Source of the DNA: Allobosea robiniae
GTDB taxonomy: Bacteria; Pseudomonadota; Alphaproteobacteria; Rhizobiales; Beijerinckiaceae
Direction: 5' to 3'
NCBI RefSeq assembly: GCF_900102525.1
Contig: NZ_FNBZ01000008.1
Location: 240,557 to 304,556, forward strand
DNA: 64,000 nucleotides
Position 1 is the stretch's first letter. Each line of letters starts with the position of its first letter. Below, piece by piece: positions 51,481 through 59,549 of this stretch. Below the pieces are notes generated by a model. That model was not told where the DNA came from, did no database searches, and saw nothing but the letters and a program-made list of their open reading frames with translations. The position numbers and the translations under genes were made by a program.

Positions 51481-53735
51481 TCGCCGGGTTCGCAGGCCGG
51501 GGCAAGCTTTCCGGCCTGCCGCGTATCGGTCCCGGCACGAACCTGCGCCTTGCCCGCATCGAGGCGCAAGGCATTGGCCACGACGAGGATCGAGGACAGC
51601 GACATGGCGAGCGCCGCGATCAGCGGCGTCACGTAACCCGCGATGGCAACTGGCAGGGCCAGCGCGTTGTAGAGGATCGCCAGGGCGAAATTCTGCCTGA
51701 TCAGCCGCCCCGCCGCCCGCGCGACGGCAATCGCCGTGGGAACCGCATCGAGCCCGTCATGCAGGAAGACGAAATCCGCGGCGTTGCGACCGATATCGGC
51801 GGCCGAAGCCGGCGCCATCGAGGCATGCGCCGCAGCCAGTGCCGGCGCATCGTTGAGGCCGTCACCGACCATCAGCACCTTGCGATCCTCGGCAGCCAGT
51901 GCGGCGAGACGCTCAACCTTTCCAGCCGGCAGCAGACCGGCTGAGACAGCGTCGATGCCAAGCCTGCCGGCGATCGGCTGCACCGCTACAGGTCTGTCGC
52001 CGGACAACAGCACGATGGAAAGGCCATCGGCCCGCAAGGCATCGACAGCGGCCCGCGCCTGCGGGCGCAAAGTCTCGGCAAAGGCGAAGCGGGCGACGAG
52101 CGCGCCGTCGCGGCTCAGCATCGTCCCGCTTTCCGGCTGACCGCCCGCTTCCGCAAGGGCCCATTCCGCCCGCCCGAGGCGATAGCAATGCCCTTCCAGC
52201 TCGGCCTCGACGCCGAAGCCGGGATGCTCCCGGATGTCCGTCAGCGCCAAGCCTGCTTCCGGCGCTGCAGCCGCGATCGCGCGGGAGAGTGGGTGGCTCG
52301 AACGCCGGGCGATCGCCGCCGCGATGGCCAGATCGACAGCGGGAATCGATGCGGGATCGACCAGTTGCGGCCGGCCGAAGGTCAGCGTGCCCGTCTTGTC
52401 GAAGGCGACCGTGTCGATCTCGGCGATGCGCTCGATCGCCGAGCCGTCCTTGACCATGATCCCGGCCTCGAACAGGCGTCGCGAGGCCACGACCTGGACG
52501 ATCGGCACGGCCAGCCCCAGCGCGCAGGGGCAGGTGATGATCAGCACGGCGATCGCGATGGTGATCGCGCGATGCCAGTCGCCGGTCGCCATCATCCAGC
52601 CGAGAAAGGCGATCAGCGCGGTCGCATGGACCACCGGCGAATAGAGCGCCGCCGCCCGGTCGGCGATGCGGCGATAGCGGGCGCGGCCACCTTCCGCGGC
52701 CTCCATCAACCGGACCATCTCGGCCAAGAAGGAGCTCTCGGCTTTGGCCGTGGCGAGGATCGTCAGTGGCCCCGAGAGATTAAGCGTCCCGGCTTGCACC
52801 GCCATGCCCGACGACACGGATTGCGGAGCGCTCTCGCCAGTGGCGATGGCGCAATCGAGCTCGGAAGCGCCCTCCTCCACGATGCCGTCGACGGGGACGC
52901 GCTCGCCGGCCGTGAGCGCGATCCGCATGCCCGGCGCCACCTCGGCCAGCGGCAGATAGCTCCGCCCGCCATCGGTATCGAGCACGGTCGCGCCGCGCGG
53001 CGCCAGCCGCATCAGCCCGCGCACGGCAGCGCGCGCCTTCTCATGCATCAGGTGGTCGAGCGTGCGGCCGATCAGCAGGAAGAAGATCAGCGAGGTCGCC
53101 GCGTCGAAATAGGCATGCGGCCCGTCATGGATCGTGTCGTAGAGGCTGAGAGCAAAGGCGAGACAGATGCCGATCGAGATCGGCACGTCCATGTTGGTGC
53201 GGCCGCGCCGCAGCACCGCCCAGGCCGAGGCGAAGAAGATGCGGCCGGAATAGAGCAGACAGGGCAAGGCCAGCGCGCCCGAAATCCAGTGGAAGGCCTG
53301 CCGCGTCTCGGGCTCCGCCCCCGACCAGACCGAGACCGAGAGCAGCATGATGTTCATGGCGCAGAAGCCGGCGACCGCCAGCGCCCGGATCAGCCGGTCG
53401 CGCTCGGGGTCCGTGCCCTCCGCGTCGCTCTCGAAGAGATGGCCGGGATAGCCGAGCCCGGCCAGCGCCGTCAGCAGCTCCGGCGCCTCCTCGCCCCGCC
53501 ATTGCACCGCTGCGCGACGGGTCGAGAGATTGACCCTGACCTGCGCCACGCCCGGCAGCCGGGCAAGGCCGGTCTCGACCGCTCGGATGCAGGCGGCACA
53601 ATGCAGGCCGGGCACCGAGAGGTCGCTCTGGCGCAGGCCATTGCCGAGATCGCGACTGGCGAGGCGGATTTCCTGCCGCGCCGCCGACGGGTCGGACGCG
53701 CCGTCCAGAGCCAGCGGCGGCGCGCAGCAGCTCAC
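51477..53735 (-). CDS. ccoI: Copper-translocating P-type ATPase CcoI (FixI)
   Basis: Exports copper for CuB assembly of cbb3 oxidase. The start is GTG 53735 (VSCCAPPLALDG), overlapping the DUF2189 stop as GTGA, giving 752 aa. N-terminal heavy-metal domain with GLHCAACIRAVETGLARLPGV (CAAC at 46-49), an extra CC at residues 3-4, membrane ion site ITCPCALGLA, phosphorylation site DKTGTLTFG, SSHPLSRA and GDGLNDAPALAAA. All catalytic motifs are intact. The open frame continues upstream through the DUF2189 gene in another register and is not coding there. Confidence 0.96.
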   Translation of the reverse strand: MSCCAPPLALDGASDPSAARQEIRLASRDLGNGLRQSDLSVPGLHCAACIRAVETGLARLPGVAQVRVNLSTRRAAVQWRGEEAPELLTALAGLGYPGHLFESDAEGTDPERDRLIRALAVAGFCAMNIMLLSVSVWSGAEPETRQAFHWISGALALPCLLYSGRIFFASAWAVLRRGRTNMDVPISIGICLAFALSLYDTIHDGPHAYFDAATSLIFFLLIGRTLDHLMHEKARAAVRGLMRLAPRGATVLDTDGGRSYLPLAEVAPGMRIALTAGERVPVDGIVEEGASELDCAIATGESAPQSVSSGMAVQAGTLNLSGPLTILATAKAESSFLAEMVRLMEAAEGGRARYRRIADRAAALYSPVVHATALIAFLGWMMATGDWHRAITIAIAVLIITCPCALGLAVPIVQVVASRRLFEAGIMVKDGSAIERIAEIDTVAFDKTGTLTFGRPQLVDPASIPAVDLAIAAAIARRSSHPLSRAIAAAAPEAGLALTDIREHPGFGVEAELEGHCYRLGRAEWALAEAGGQPESGTMLSRDGALVARFAFAETLRPQARAAVDALRADGLSIVLLSGDRPVAVQPIAGRLGIDAVSAGLLPAGKVERLAALAAEDRKVLMVGDGLNDAPALAAAHASMAPASAADIGRNAADFVFLHDGLDAVPTAIAVARAAGRLIRQNFALAILYNALALPVAIAGYVTPLIAALAMSLSSILVVANALRLDAGKAQVRAGTDTRQAGKLAPACEPGE

Positions 53736-54517
53736 CTGAGCGCCCGGTAGCTGTGCCAGGTCGCGTGACCGAGCAGCGGGAAGACCACGATCAGGCCGAG
53801 AAGCCCGGTCGCGACCGAGACAAGGAACAGGGCGAGCACGATGGCTCCCCAGGCGATCATCACCGGCAGGTTGCGCCAGACCATCGAGATGCTGGTGCCC
53901 ATCGCGGTGAAGGCATCGACCCGCTCGTCCAGCAGCATCGGGATCGCGAAGGCGCTGATCGCGAAGGAGAAGGCCGCGAACAGCCCGCCGACCACGGTGC
54001 CGACGAGCAGCATCGCCCAGCCGATCGGCGTGCCGAACAGCATCGCCGCGACCTCGTGGAGGCCGGGGAATGGCCTGAGCCCGAAGAACAGCGCGTAGAT
54101 GATCACGGCCGCCCGCATCCAGACCAGCATCAGCAGCGAGAGGATCGCGCCCGTGTACCAGACCTGCCCGCCCGAGGCCGCCTTGACGAAGATCATCCGG
54201 GACAGGCTGACCGGCTCGCCCTGCTCGATCGCGCGGCTCTTCTGGTAGAGCCCGATCGCCAAGAGCGGCCCCATCACCATGAAGCCCGCCAGCGCCGGGA
54301 ACAGGATGTAGTCGAGCCCGAGCCGGAACAGCCCCCAGACGATCACGGCGGAGACCGCGAAGACCGCGAGCCCGTAGAGCAGGCTCGGCCCCGGATTGCG
54401 CCAGAGATCGCGCCAGCCCGCGCCGAGCCAGGACAGAGCCGCGCCCGCCGGCAGGTTGCGCCGTCGCTGGGCGGAGAGTGGCAGCGGCATCTCCTGGCCG
54501 TTCCCGATCGCAGCCAT
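53732..54517 (-). CDS. DUF2189 family integral membrane protein in cco operon
   Basis: 261 aa from ATG 54517 with a strong GGAGGAG ribosome site. About six membrane helices (LLYGLAVFAVSAVIVWGLF, LFPALAGFMVMGPLLAIGLYQ, and others). The stretch GGQVWYTGAILSLLMLVWMRAA and FGTPIGWAMLLVGTVVGGLFAAFSFAISAFAIPMLLDE is typical of DUF2189. It occupies the slot where ccoG/ccoH (fixGH) usually lie. It may serve oxidase assembly or membrane copper/heme handling, but no activity is established. Confidence 0.85.
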   Translation of the reverse strand: MAAIGNGQEMPLPLSAQRRRNLPAGAALSWLGAGWRDLWRNPGPSLLYGLAVFAVSAVIVWGLFRLGLDYILFPALAGFMVMGPLLAIGLYQKSRAIEQGEPVSLSRMIFVKAASGGQVWYTGAILSLLMLVWMRAAVIIYALFFGLRPFPGLHEVAAMLFGTPIGWAMLLVGTVVGGLFAAFSFAISAFAIPMLLDERVDAFTAMGTSISMVWRNLPVMIAWGAIVLALFLVSVATGLLGLIVVFPLLGHATWHSYRALR

Positions 54518-54531
54518 GTGCTTCTCCTCCC

Positions 54532-54738
54532 TCAGCAGGACGGGCGCGCGGCGCGGAACCCGCCCGCCTCGCCCACCGATTTTGCATGCGGCACGCAGTC
54601 CGGCTGCGAGCCTATGGCGACATAGACCAGATGGGCGTTGGCGAGGATCAGCCCGCCCGCCAGCACGCCGGCGAGCGCGAGCCAGAAGGCCTTCCGCCCA
54701 CCGCGCCGCCGTGTTTCGCCGTCCGCTGAAGCGCTCAT
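54532..54738 (-). CDS. Small single-pass membrane protein in cco operon
   Basis: 68 aa. A basic N-terminus (SADGETRRRGGRK) and one helix (AFWLALAGVLAGGLILANAHLVYVAI) lead to a periplasmic tail with two Cys (SQPDCVPH and a C-terminal RPSC), which could form a disulfide or bind copper. The ATG overlaps the ccoP stop, and the DUF2189 gene follows after 14 bp. I recall similar small proteins after ccoP in relatives, but with no assigned role. It is much shorter than CcoH/FixH. Confidence 0.75.
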   Translation of the reverse strand: MSASADGETRRRGGRKAFWLALAGVLAGGLILANAHLVYVAIGSQPDCVPHAKSVGEAGGFRAARPSC

Positions 54739-55613
54739 CGCTTCGCCTCACCGAGCGTGCCGACATAGAGCGCCAGCAGCTTGATATCGGTCGGCGAGAG
54801 CCGGCCTTCCCAGCTCGGCATATGGCCCTGCCGCCCGCCATGGATGCTGTTCACGACCGATTGCAGGTCGCCACCATAGATCCAGTTGGCGTCGGTGAGG
54901 TCCGGGGCGCCGAGATCATGCTGGCCCTTGGCGTTCTCGCCATGGCAGGCGACGCAATTCGCCGCGAAGACCTCCTTGCCCGCCGGCACGCGCGCCTGCT
55001 CGGCCGCGTCGAGCTTCTGGCCCGACAGCGAGCGGACATAAGAGGCGACGGCCAGGACCTGCTCGCGCTGGAGAATGCCGTCGCGGCCGAAAGCCATCAT
55101 CTGCCCGGTGCGCGTATCCTTCGCCGTGCCGTTGATGCCGACGCGGATCGTCTCGGCGATCGCCTCCGGGCTGCCGCCCCAGAGCCAGGAGCCGGCGGCG
55201 AGATTGGGGAAGCCCGGGCCTCCCTTCCCCTGCACGCCATGACAGACGGCGCAGTTATCCTCGAAGAGCGTGCGGCCGGTATCGCGGACATGGCGCATCA
55301 GCTGAGGATCGGCGGCGATCTCGGCGAAGGAGGCCTTGTCGAGCTTTGCGGTCCAGCTCGCCCGCTCAGTGGCGGCATCGCGCACCTGCTCGGCCACGAC
55401 CTGGCGCTGGTCGATGCCGAGCAAGCCCTTGGTATAGGTCACGCCCAGCGGCCAGGCCGGCATCAGCAGCCAGTAGCCGATCGAGAACAGGGTCGTGACG
55501 GCCAGGAAGAACAGCACCACGCGCGGAATCGGCGTGTCGAGTTCCTCGATGCCGTTCCACTCATGGCCCGTCGTGATTGTCCCCGTGGCGGGGTCGCGCC
55601 TCGCATCTGCCAT
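54735..55613 (-). CDS. ccoP: cbb3 oxidase diheme subunit CcoP (FixP)
   Basis: 292 aa. N-terminal membrane anchor (PRVVLFFLAVTTLFSIGYWLLMPAWPL, about 30-55) preceded by the family GIEELDTPIPR. Two c-type heme sites follow: CAVCH (121-125) and CVACH (220-224), with distal Met ligands available (GQMMAFG and GHMPSW). It donates electrons from the cytochrome bc1 side to CcoO/CcoN. Follows ccoQ closely. Confidence 0.97.
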   Translation of the reverse strand: MADARRDPATGTITTGHEWNGIEELDTPIPRVVLFFLAVTTLFSIGYWLLMPAWPLGVTYTKGLLGIDQRQVVAEQVRDAATERASWTAKLDKASFAEIAADPQLMRHVRDTGRTLFEDNCAVCHGVQGKGGPGFPNLAAGSWLWGGSPEAIAETIRVGINGTAKDTRTGQMMAFGRDGILQREQVLAVASYVRSLSGQKLDAAEQARVPAGKEVFAANCVACHGENAKGQHDLGAPDLTDANWIYGGDLQSVVNSIHGGRQGHMPSWEGRLSPTDIKLLALYVGTLGEAKR

Positions 55614-55616
55614 CGC

Positions 55617-55787
55617 TCAGTCCCCCGGCCTATCGTCCTTGTCGAAAATGCTCTTCTTGGCCCGATCGAAGCGCTTCCGGTTCGACGGCCACAGCGCGTA
55701 GATCAGCACGCCGATCGCCATGGCCACGAGGTAGAACAGCCCCCAGCTCTTGGCGAAACCGACAAGCGTGTGGTGATCGACATCCAT
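55617..55787 (-). CDS. ccoQ: cbb3 oxidase small subunit CcoQ (FixQ)
   Basis: 56 aa from ATG 55787 (MDVDHHTLVGFAKSWGLFYLV), one membrane helix then a basic cytoplasmic tail (YALWPSNRKRFDRAKKSIFDKDDRP). The ALWPSNRKRFDRAA-like motif is diagnostic for CcoQ. It stabilises the complex. It lies between ccoO and ccoP with almost no spacing; a longer frame upstream overlaps ccoO. Confidence 0.95.
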   Translation of the reverse strand: MDVDHHTLVGFAKSWGLFYLVAMAIGVLIYALWPSNRKRFDRAKKSIFDKDDRPGD

Positions 55788-55791
55788 CGTC

Positions 55792-56526
55792 TCACTTCTC
55801 CGCCGCGGCGGTCTGCTTCTGCGCAGCATCGGTCAGGCGGCCCAGCACCTGGAGATAGGCGACCACCGCATCCATCTCGGTCAGGCGCCCCGGCTCGCCG
55901 TCGAAGGCGCGCACGTTCGTCGCCTCGCCATAGCGCTCGCTGACGCCGCCCGCATAGGCGCTGTCGGGGCTCGCCTGGCCATAGGCATCCGTGCCGGCAT
56001 TGGCGATCTGCGCATCGGTATAGGGCACGCCGACCGCGCGCTGCGCCTTGAGATGCCGGCCGAGATCCTCGGTCTTCAGCTCGTTGCGCATCAGCCAGCC
56101 GTATTTCGGCATCACCGATTGCGGCACGACATCGCGCGGGTTGATCAGATGCGCGACATGCCAGGCATCGGAATACTTGCCGCCGAGCCGGGCGATATCC
56201 GGCCCCGTGCGCTTGGAGCCCCAGAGCATCGGATGGTCGTATTTCGACTCGACCGCCAGCGAATAAGGTCCGTAGCGCTCGACCTCGTCGCGCAGCGTCC
56301 GGATCATCTGGCTGTGGCAGGCATAGCAGCCCTCGCGGATGTAGATGTTGCGCCCCGCCAGTTCGAGCGGCGTGTAGACGCGCATGTCCGGCGCCTTCTC
56401 GACGGTCTCGCCGATGGTGAAGAGCGGCGCGATCTCGACGAAGCCGCCGATCGCGGAGACGCCGATGATGGCGAGGACGAAGCCGATCGCGCTGCGTTCG
56501 AGCTTGCGATGAAAGAACTCGCGCAT
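55792..56526 (-). CDS. ccoO: cbb3 oxidase monoheme subunit CcoO (FixO)
   Basis: 244 aa with an N-terminal membrane anchor (about 12-35) and one heme c site CYACH (67-71) in YIREGCYACHSQMIR. Further family marks are RYGPYSLAVESKYDHPMLWGSKRTGPDIARLGGKYSD, followed by MPKYGWL that supplies the Met ligand. Operon ccoNOQP, four bases after ccoN. Confidence 0.97.
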   Translation of the reverse strand: MREFFHRKLERSAIGFVLAIIGVSAIGGFVEIAPLFTIGETVEKAPDMRVYTPLELAGRNIYIREGCYACHSQMIRTLRDEVERYGPYSLAVESKYDHPMLWGSKRTGPDIARLGGKYSDAWHVAHLINPRDVVPQSVMPKYGWLMRNELKTEDLGRHLKAQRAVGVPYTDAQIANAGTDAYGQASPDSAYAGGVSERYGEATNVRAFDGEPGRLTEMDAVVAYLQVLGRLTDAAQKQTAAAEK

Positions 56527-56530
56527 CGGC

Positions 56531-58186
56531 TTACTCCCCCGCCTGAAGCGCAGCGCCCTGGAGCGCCGGCAGGTCGCTGTCGCCGGCGCCCGCCGCAGCC
56601 TGCGAACGGGACATCCGGATCGTCATCCAGACATTGTAGGAGGCCACGATCGCACCGATCAGGAACAGCAGCCCGCCGACGGTGCGCGCGATGTAATAGG
56701 GATGCATCGCGACCAGGCTGTCGATGAAGGAATAGGCCAGCGTGCCGCTGTCGTTATAGGTGCGCCACATCAGGCCCTGGATGATGCCCGAGTTCCACAT
56801 CGCGAAGACGTAGATGACGGTCCCGGCCAGAGCGAGCCAGAAATGGACCTCGATCAGCTTGGGCGAATACATCCGCTCGACCTTCCACATCCACGGCACC
56901 AGCGCGTAGAGCGAGCCGAAGGTGATCATCGCCACCCAGCCGAGCGCGCCGGCATGGACATGGCCGACCGTCCAGTCGGTATAATGCGAGAGCGAGTTGA
57001 CCGCCCGGATCGCCATGAACGAGCCTTCGAAGGTCGAGAGCCCGTAGAACACCGCGGCGACCATCATGAAGCGCAGCGTCGCGTCGTCGCGCACCTTGCC
57101 CCAGGCGCCGTTGAGCGTCGCCAGCGCATTGCCGGCCGAGGCCCAGGACGGCACCAGCAGGACGACCGAGAAGGTCATGCCCAGCGTCTGCACCCATTGC
57201 GGCAGCGCCGTGTAGTGCAGGTGGTGCGAGCCCGCCCACATATACATGAAGGTGATGCCCCAGAAGCTGATGATCGACAGCCTGTAGGAGTAGATCGGCC
57301 GCCCTGCCCGCTTCGGCAGGTAGTAGTACATCATCCCGAGGAAGCCGGAGGTCAGGAAGAAGGCGACCGCGTTGTGGCCGTACCACCACTGCGTCATCGC
57401 ATCCTGGACGCCGGAGAACAGCGAATAGCTCTTGGCCTCGCCGAAGGAGATCGGCACCGCCAGGTTGTTGACGATGTGCAGCACCGCCACGACCAGGATG
57501 AAGGCCATGTAGTACCAGTTGGCGACGTAGATATGCGGCTCCTTCCGCCGCTGCAGCGTGCGGATGTAGATCAGGAAATAGGTGACCCAGACGATGACCA
57601 GCCAGATATCGGCATACCATTCCGGCTCGGCATATTCCTTCGACTGGGTGATGCCCATCAGGTAGCCGGTGGCCGCCAGCACGCAGAACAGGTTGTAGCC
57701 GATCAGCACGAACCAGGGGCTGAACTGGTCCGGCAGGCGCGCCCGCGTTGTCCGCTGCAGGACGTGGAAGGAGGTCGCGATCAGCGCATTGCCGCCGAAG
57801 CCGAAGATCACGCCCGAGGTATGGACCGGCCGCAGGCGGCCGAAGCTCGCCCATCCCGCATCGAAGGTGAGATCCGGCCAGGCCAGGAGCGCCGCGACCC
57901 AGACGCCGAAGAACATGCCGGCCACGGCCCAGCCGAGCGAGAGCAAGATGCCGACCCGCGTCGGATCGTCGTAATAGCGCGTCAGGCGCTCGTCGGACGG
58001 CTCCGGCGCGAAATAGCTCGACATGACAAGGCCGATGCAGCCGAGCCCGAACAGCAGGATGATCGCGCCATGCACGGCGAACAGGTCGTCACGGCCGGCG
58101 ATCGCCATGGCAAACCCGCACAGCGCCAGAAGCGCCGAGATCGATATGGCGCGCTGCCGCTCCGCGACAGTGAGTGCCGCAATCAT
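56531..58186 (-). CDS. ccoN: cbb3 cytochrome oxidase catalytic subunit CcoN (FixN)
   Basis: 551 aa, about 14 membrane helices. The heme-copper site is visible: VHTSGVIFGFGGNAL (low-spin heme His), WWYGHNAVAFFLTSGFLG (CuB His), GSHHLHYTALPQW (CuB His pair) and HYTDWTVGHVHAGALGW (heme ligands). The high oxygen affinity of this enzyme family suits microaerobic life. First gene of the cco operon, with 169 bp upstream to napC. I do not find a clean FNR/FixK site there. Confidence 0.97.
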   Translation of the reverse strand: MIAALTVAERQRAISISALLALCGFAMAIAGRDDLFAVHGAIILLFGLGCIGLVMSSYFAPEPSDERLTRYYDDPTRVGILLSLGWAVAGMFFGVWVAALLAWPDLTFDAGWASFGRLRPVHTSGVIFGFGGNALIATSFHVLQRTTRARLPDQFSPWFVLIGYNLFCVLAATGYLMGITQSKEYAEPEWYADIWLVIVWVTYFLIYIRTLQRRKEPHIYVANWYYMAFILVVAVLHIVNNLAVPISFGEAKSYSLFSGVQDAMTQWWYGHNAVAFFLTSGFLGMMYYYLPKRAGRPIYSYRLSIISFWGITFMYMWAGSHHLHYTALPQWVQTLGMTFSVVLLVPSWASAGNALATLNGAWGKVRDDATLRFMMVAAVFYGLSTFEGSFMAIRAVNSLSHYTDWTVGHVHAGALGWVAMITFGSLYALVPWMWKVERMYSPKLIEVHFWLALAGTVIYVFAMWNSGIIQGLMWRTYNDSGTLAYSFIDSLVAMHPYYIARTVGGLLFLIGAIVASYNVWMTIRMSRSQAAAGAGDSDLPALQGAALQAGE

Positions 58187-58355
58187 CGCTCACCTTCTCC
58201 ATGACTGGCGCGCGCCGACGGCCCCGCGCCTTCGCGACGGATATCGCATAAAAGAATCATCTCAGATACCTGATTTGCCGATCTGGAGATCGGACATAAT
58301 GCCCTAGGCAAGATTGACGCAGGGCACGCCACGCGGTCGTCAGCGGAACGGAATC

Positions 58356-59069
58356 TCACCGCGTCTCGATCTCCGCGAGATAGGTGCGGACGGCGCGCTC
58401 CGGCCCATGCCAGGAGGCGCTGCCCTTGCCCTGCAGCTCGGGCGCGTCCTTCCAGCCGGGTTCGATTCCCGTCATGTCCGGCAGCAGATGCGCGATGCCC
58501 TTGTGGCAGTCGATGCAGGTCTTCTCGCCGGTGGTCAGGAAGCGGCTGTGGATCTCGGCGGCGCGGCGGGTCTGCTTGGTGAAGTCCATCGCGACGGAGG
58601 AGTGGCAGTTGCGGCATTCCAGCGAGTCGTTCGCCTTCAACCGCGACCATTCGTGCTTGGCGAGTTCGAGGCGCATGTTGAGGAATTTCTCGCGCGTCGA
58701 GATCGTGCCGAAGATCTTGCCCCAGACCTCCTTAGAGGCCTGCATCTTGCGGGCGATCTTGTCGGTCCAGTTATGCGGGACATGGCAGTCCGGGCAGGTC
58801 GCGCGCACGCCGGATCGATTCGAGAAATGCACCGTCGACTGCAGCTCCTGATAGACGTTGTCGCGCATCTCGTGACAGGAGGTGCAGAACTTCTCGGTGT
58901 TGGTGACCTCCAGCGCCGTGTTGAAGCCGCCCCAGAACAGCACGCCGCCGACGAAGCCGCCGAGCGTCAGCAGGCCGAGCGGCAGATAGGCGCTCGGCCG
59001 GCTGATGATGCGCCAGAAGCTGACGACGACGCCCCAGCACCAGAGAATGAAGGATTTGAGCCTGGCCAT
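58356..59069 (-). CDS. napC: Tetraheme quinol dehydrogenase NapC
   Basis: 237 aa with one N-terminal anchor (about 25-48). Four heme motifs are present: CTSCH, CPDCH, CRNCH and CIDCH. FCTSCHEMRDNVYQELQ is the classic NapC/NirT opening. It takes electrons from quinol and reduces NapB/NapA. Last gene of napEFDABC, 9 bp after napB. Confidence 0.97.
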   Translation of the reverse strand: MARLKSFILWCWGVVVSFWRIISRPSAYLPLGLLTLGGFVGGVLFWGGFNTALEVTNTEKFCTSCHEMRDNVYQELQSTVHFSNRSGVRATCPDCHVPHNWTDKIARKMQASKEVWGKIFGTISTREKFLNMRLELAKHEWSRLKANDSLECRNCHSSVAMDFTKQTRRAAEIHSRFLTTGEKTCIDCHKGIAHLLPDMTGIEPGWKDAPELQGKGSASWHGPERAVRTYLAEIETR

Positions 59070-59078
59070 GATGCGCGC

Positions 59079-59549
59079 CTATGGCTTCCGGCCGATGTCT
59101 TTGGCGTCCTGGAACCGATTCTGGACCAGGGGCGGGACATCGGTCTGCTGGACATGGCAGGCCGTGCAGAAATAGCGCCGCGGCGTCACGTCCGAGAGCA
59201 CCTGCCCGTCGCGGTCCTGGAAATGGGTGACGCTGATCATCGGCGCGCCCGAGCCTTCCGTGAACTCGCGCTTGTGGCAGTCCATGCAGCGATTGGTGTT
59301 CAGGGTGAGCTGGTAGCCGTCGATCGCATGCGGGATCACCGGCGGCTGCTCGGGATAGTTGCGCATGCGCCGGACATCGTCGACGACCGGGCGGCCGAGC
59401 GCCGGTACGCGTTCGAGCGCCATCGGATCAGCGGTGCCGGTCAGGCGCGGCACGATCTTGATCGGACCGCCCTCCTGCGAGACGGCGGCACCGAAGGCGA
59501 GGACGAGGCCGGCCGCGAGGGCCGCCCCGAGCAAGGTCCGCGAGCGCAT
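59079..59549 (-). CDS. napB: Periplasmic diheme electron-transfer subunit NapB
   Basis: 156 aa from ATG 59549, sharing one base with the napA stop (TGATG). A signal peptide (MRSRTLLGAALAAGLVLAFGAAVSQ) is followed by NapB features: PPVIPHAIDGYQLTLNTNRCMDCHKRE (heme 1) and RRYFCTACHVQQTDVPPLVQNRF (heme 2). It hands electrons from NapC to NapA. A longer frame to 59582 overlaps napA and is rejected. Confidence 0.96.
   Translation of the reverse strand: MRSRTLLGAALAAGLVLAFGAAVSQEGGPIKIVPRLTGTADPMALERVPALGRPVVDDVRRMRNYPEQPPVIPHAIDGYQLTLNTNRCMDCHKREFTEGSGAPMISVTHFQDRDGQVLSDVTPRRYFCTACHVQQTDVPPLVQNRFQDAKDIGRKP

Noticed and set aside
58187..58355. FNR/FixK box upstream of ccoN
   Set aside because: Only partial matches such as TTGACGCAGGGCAC; none keeps both half-sites.
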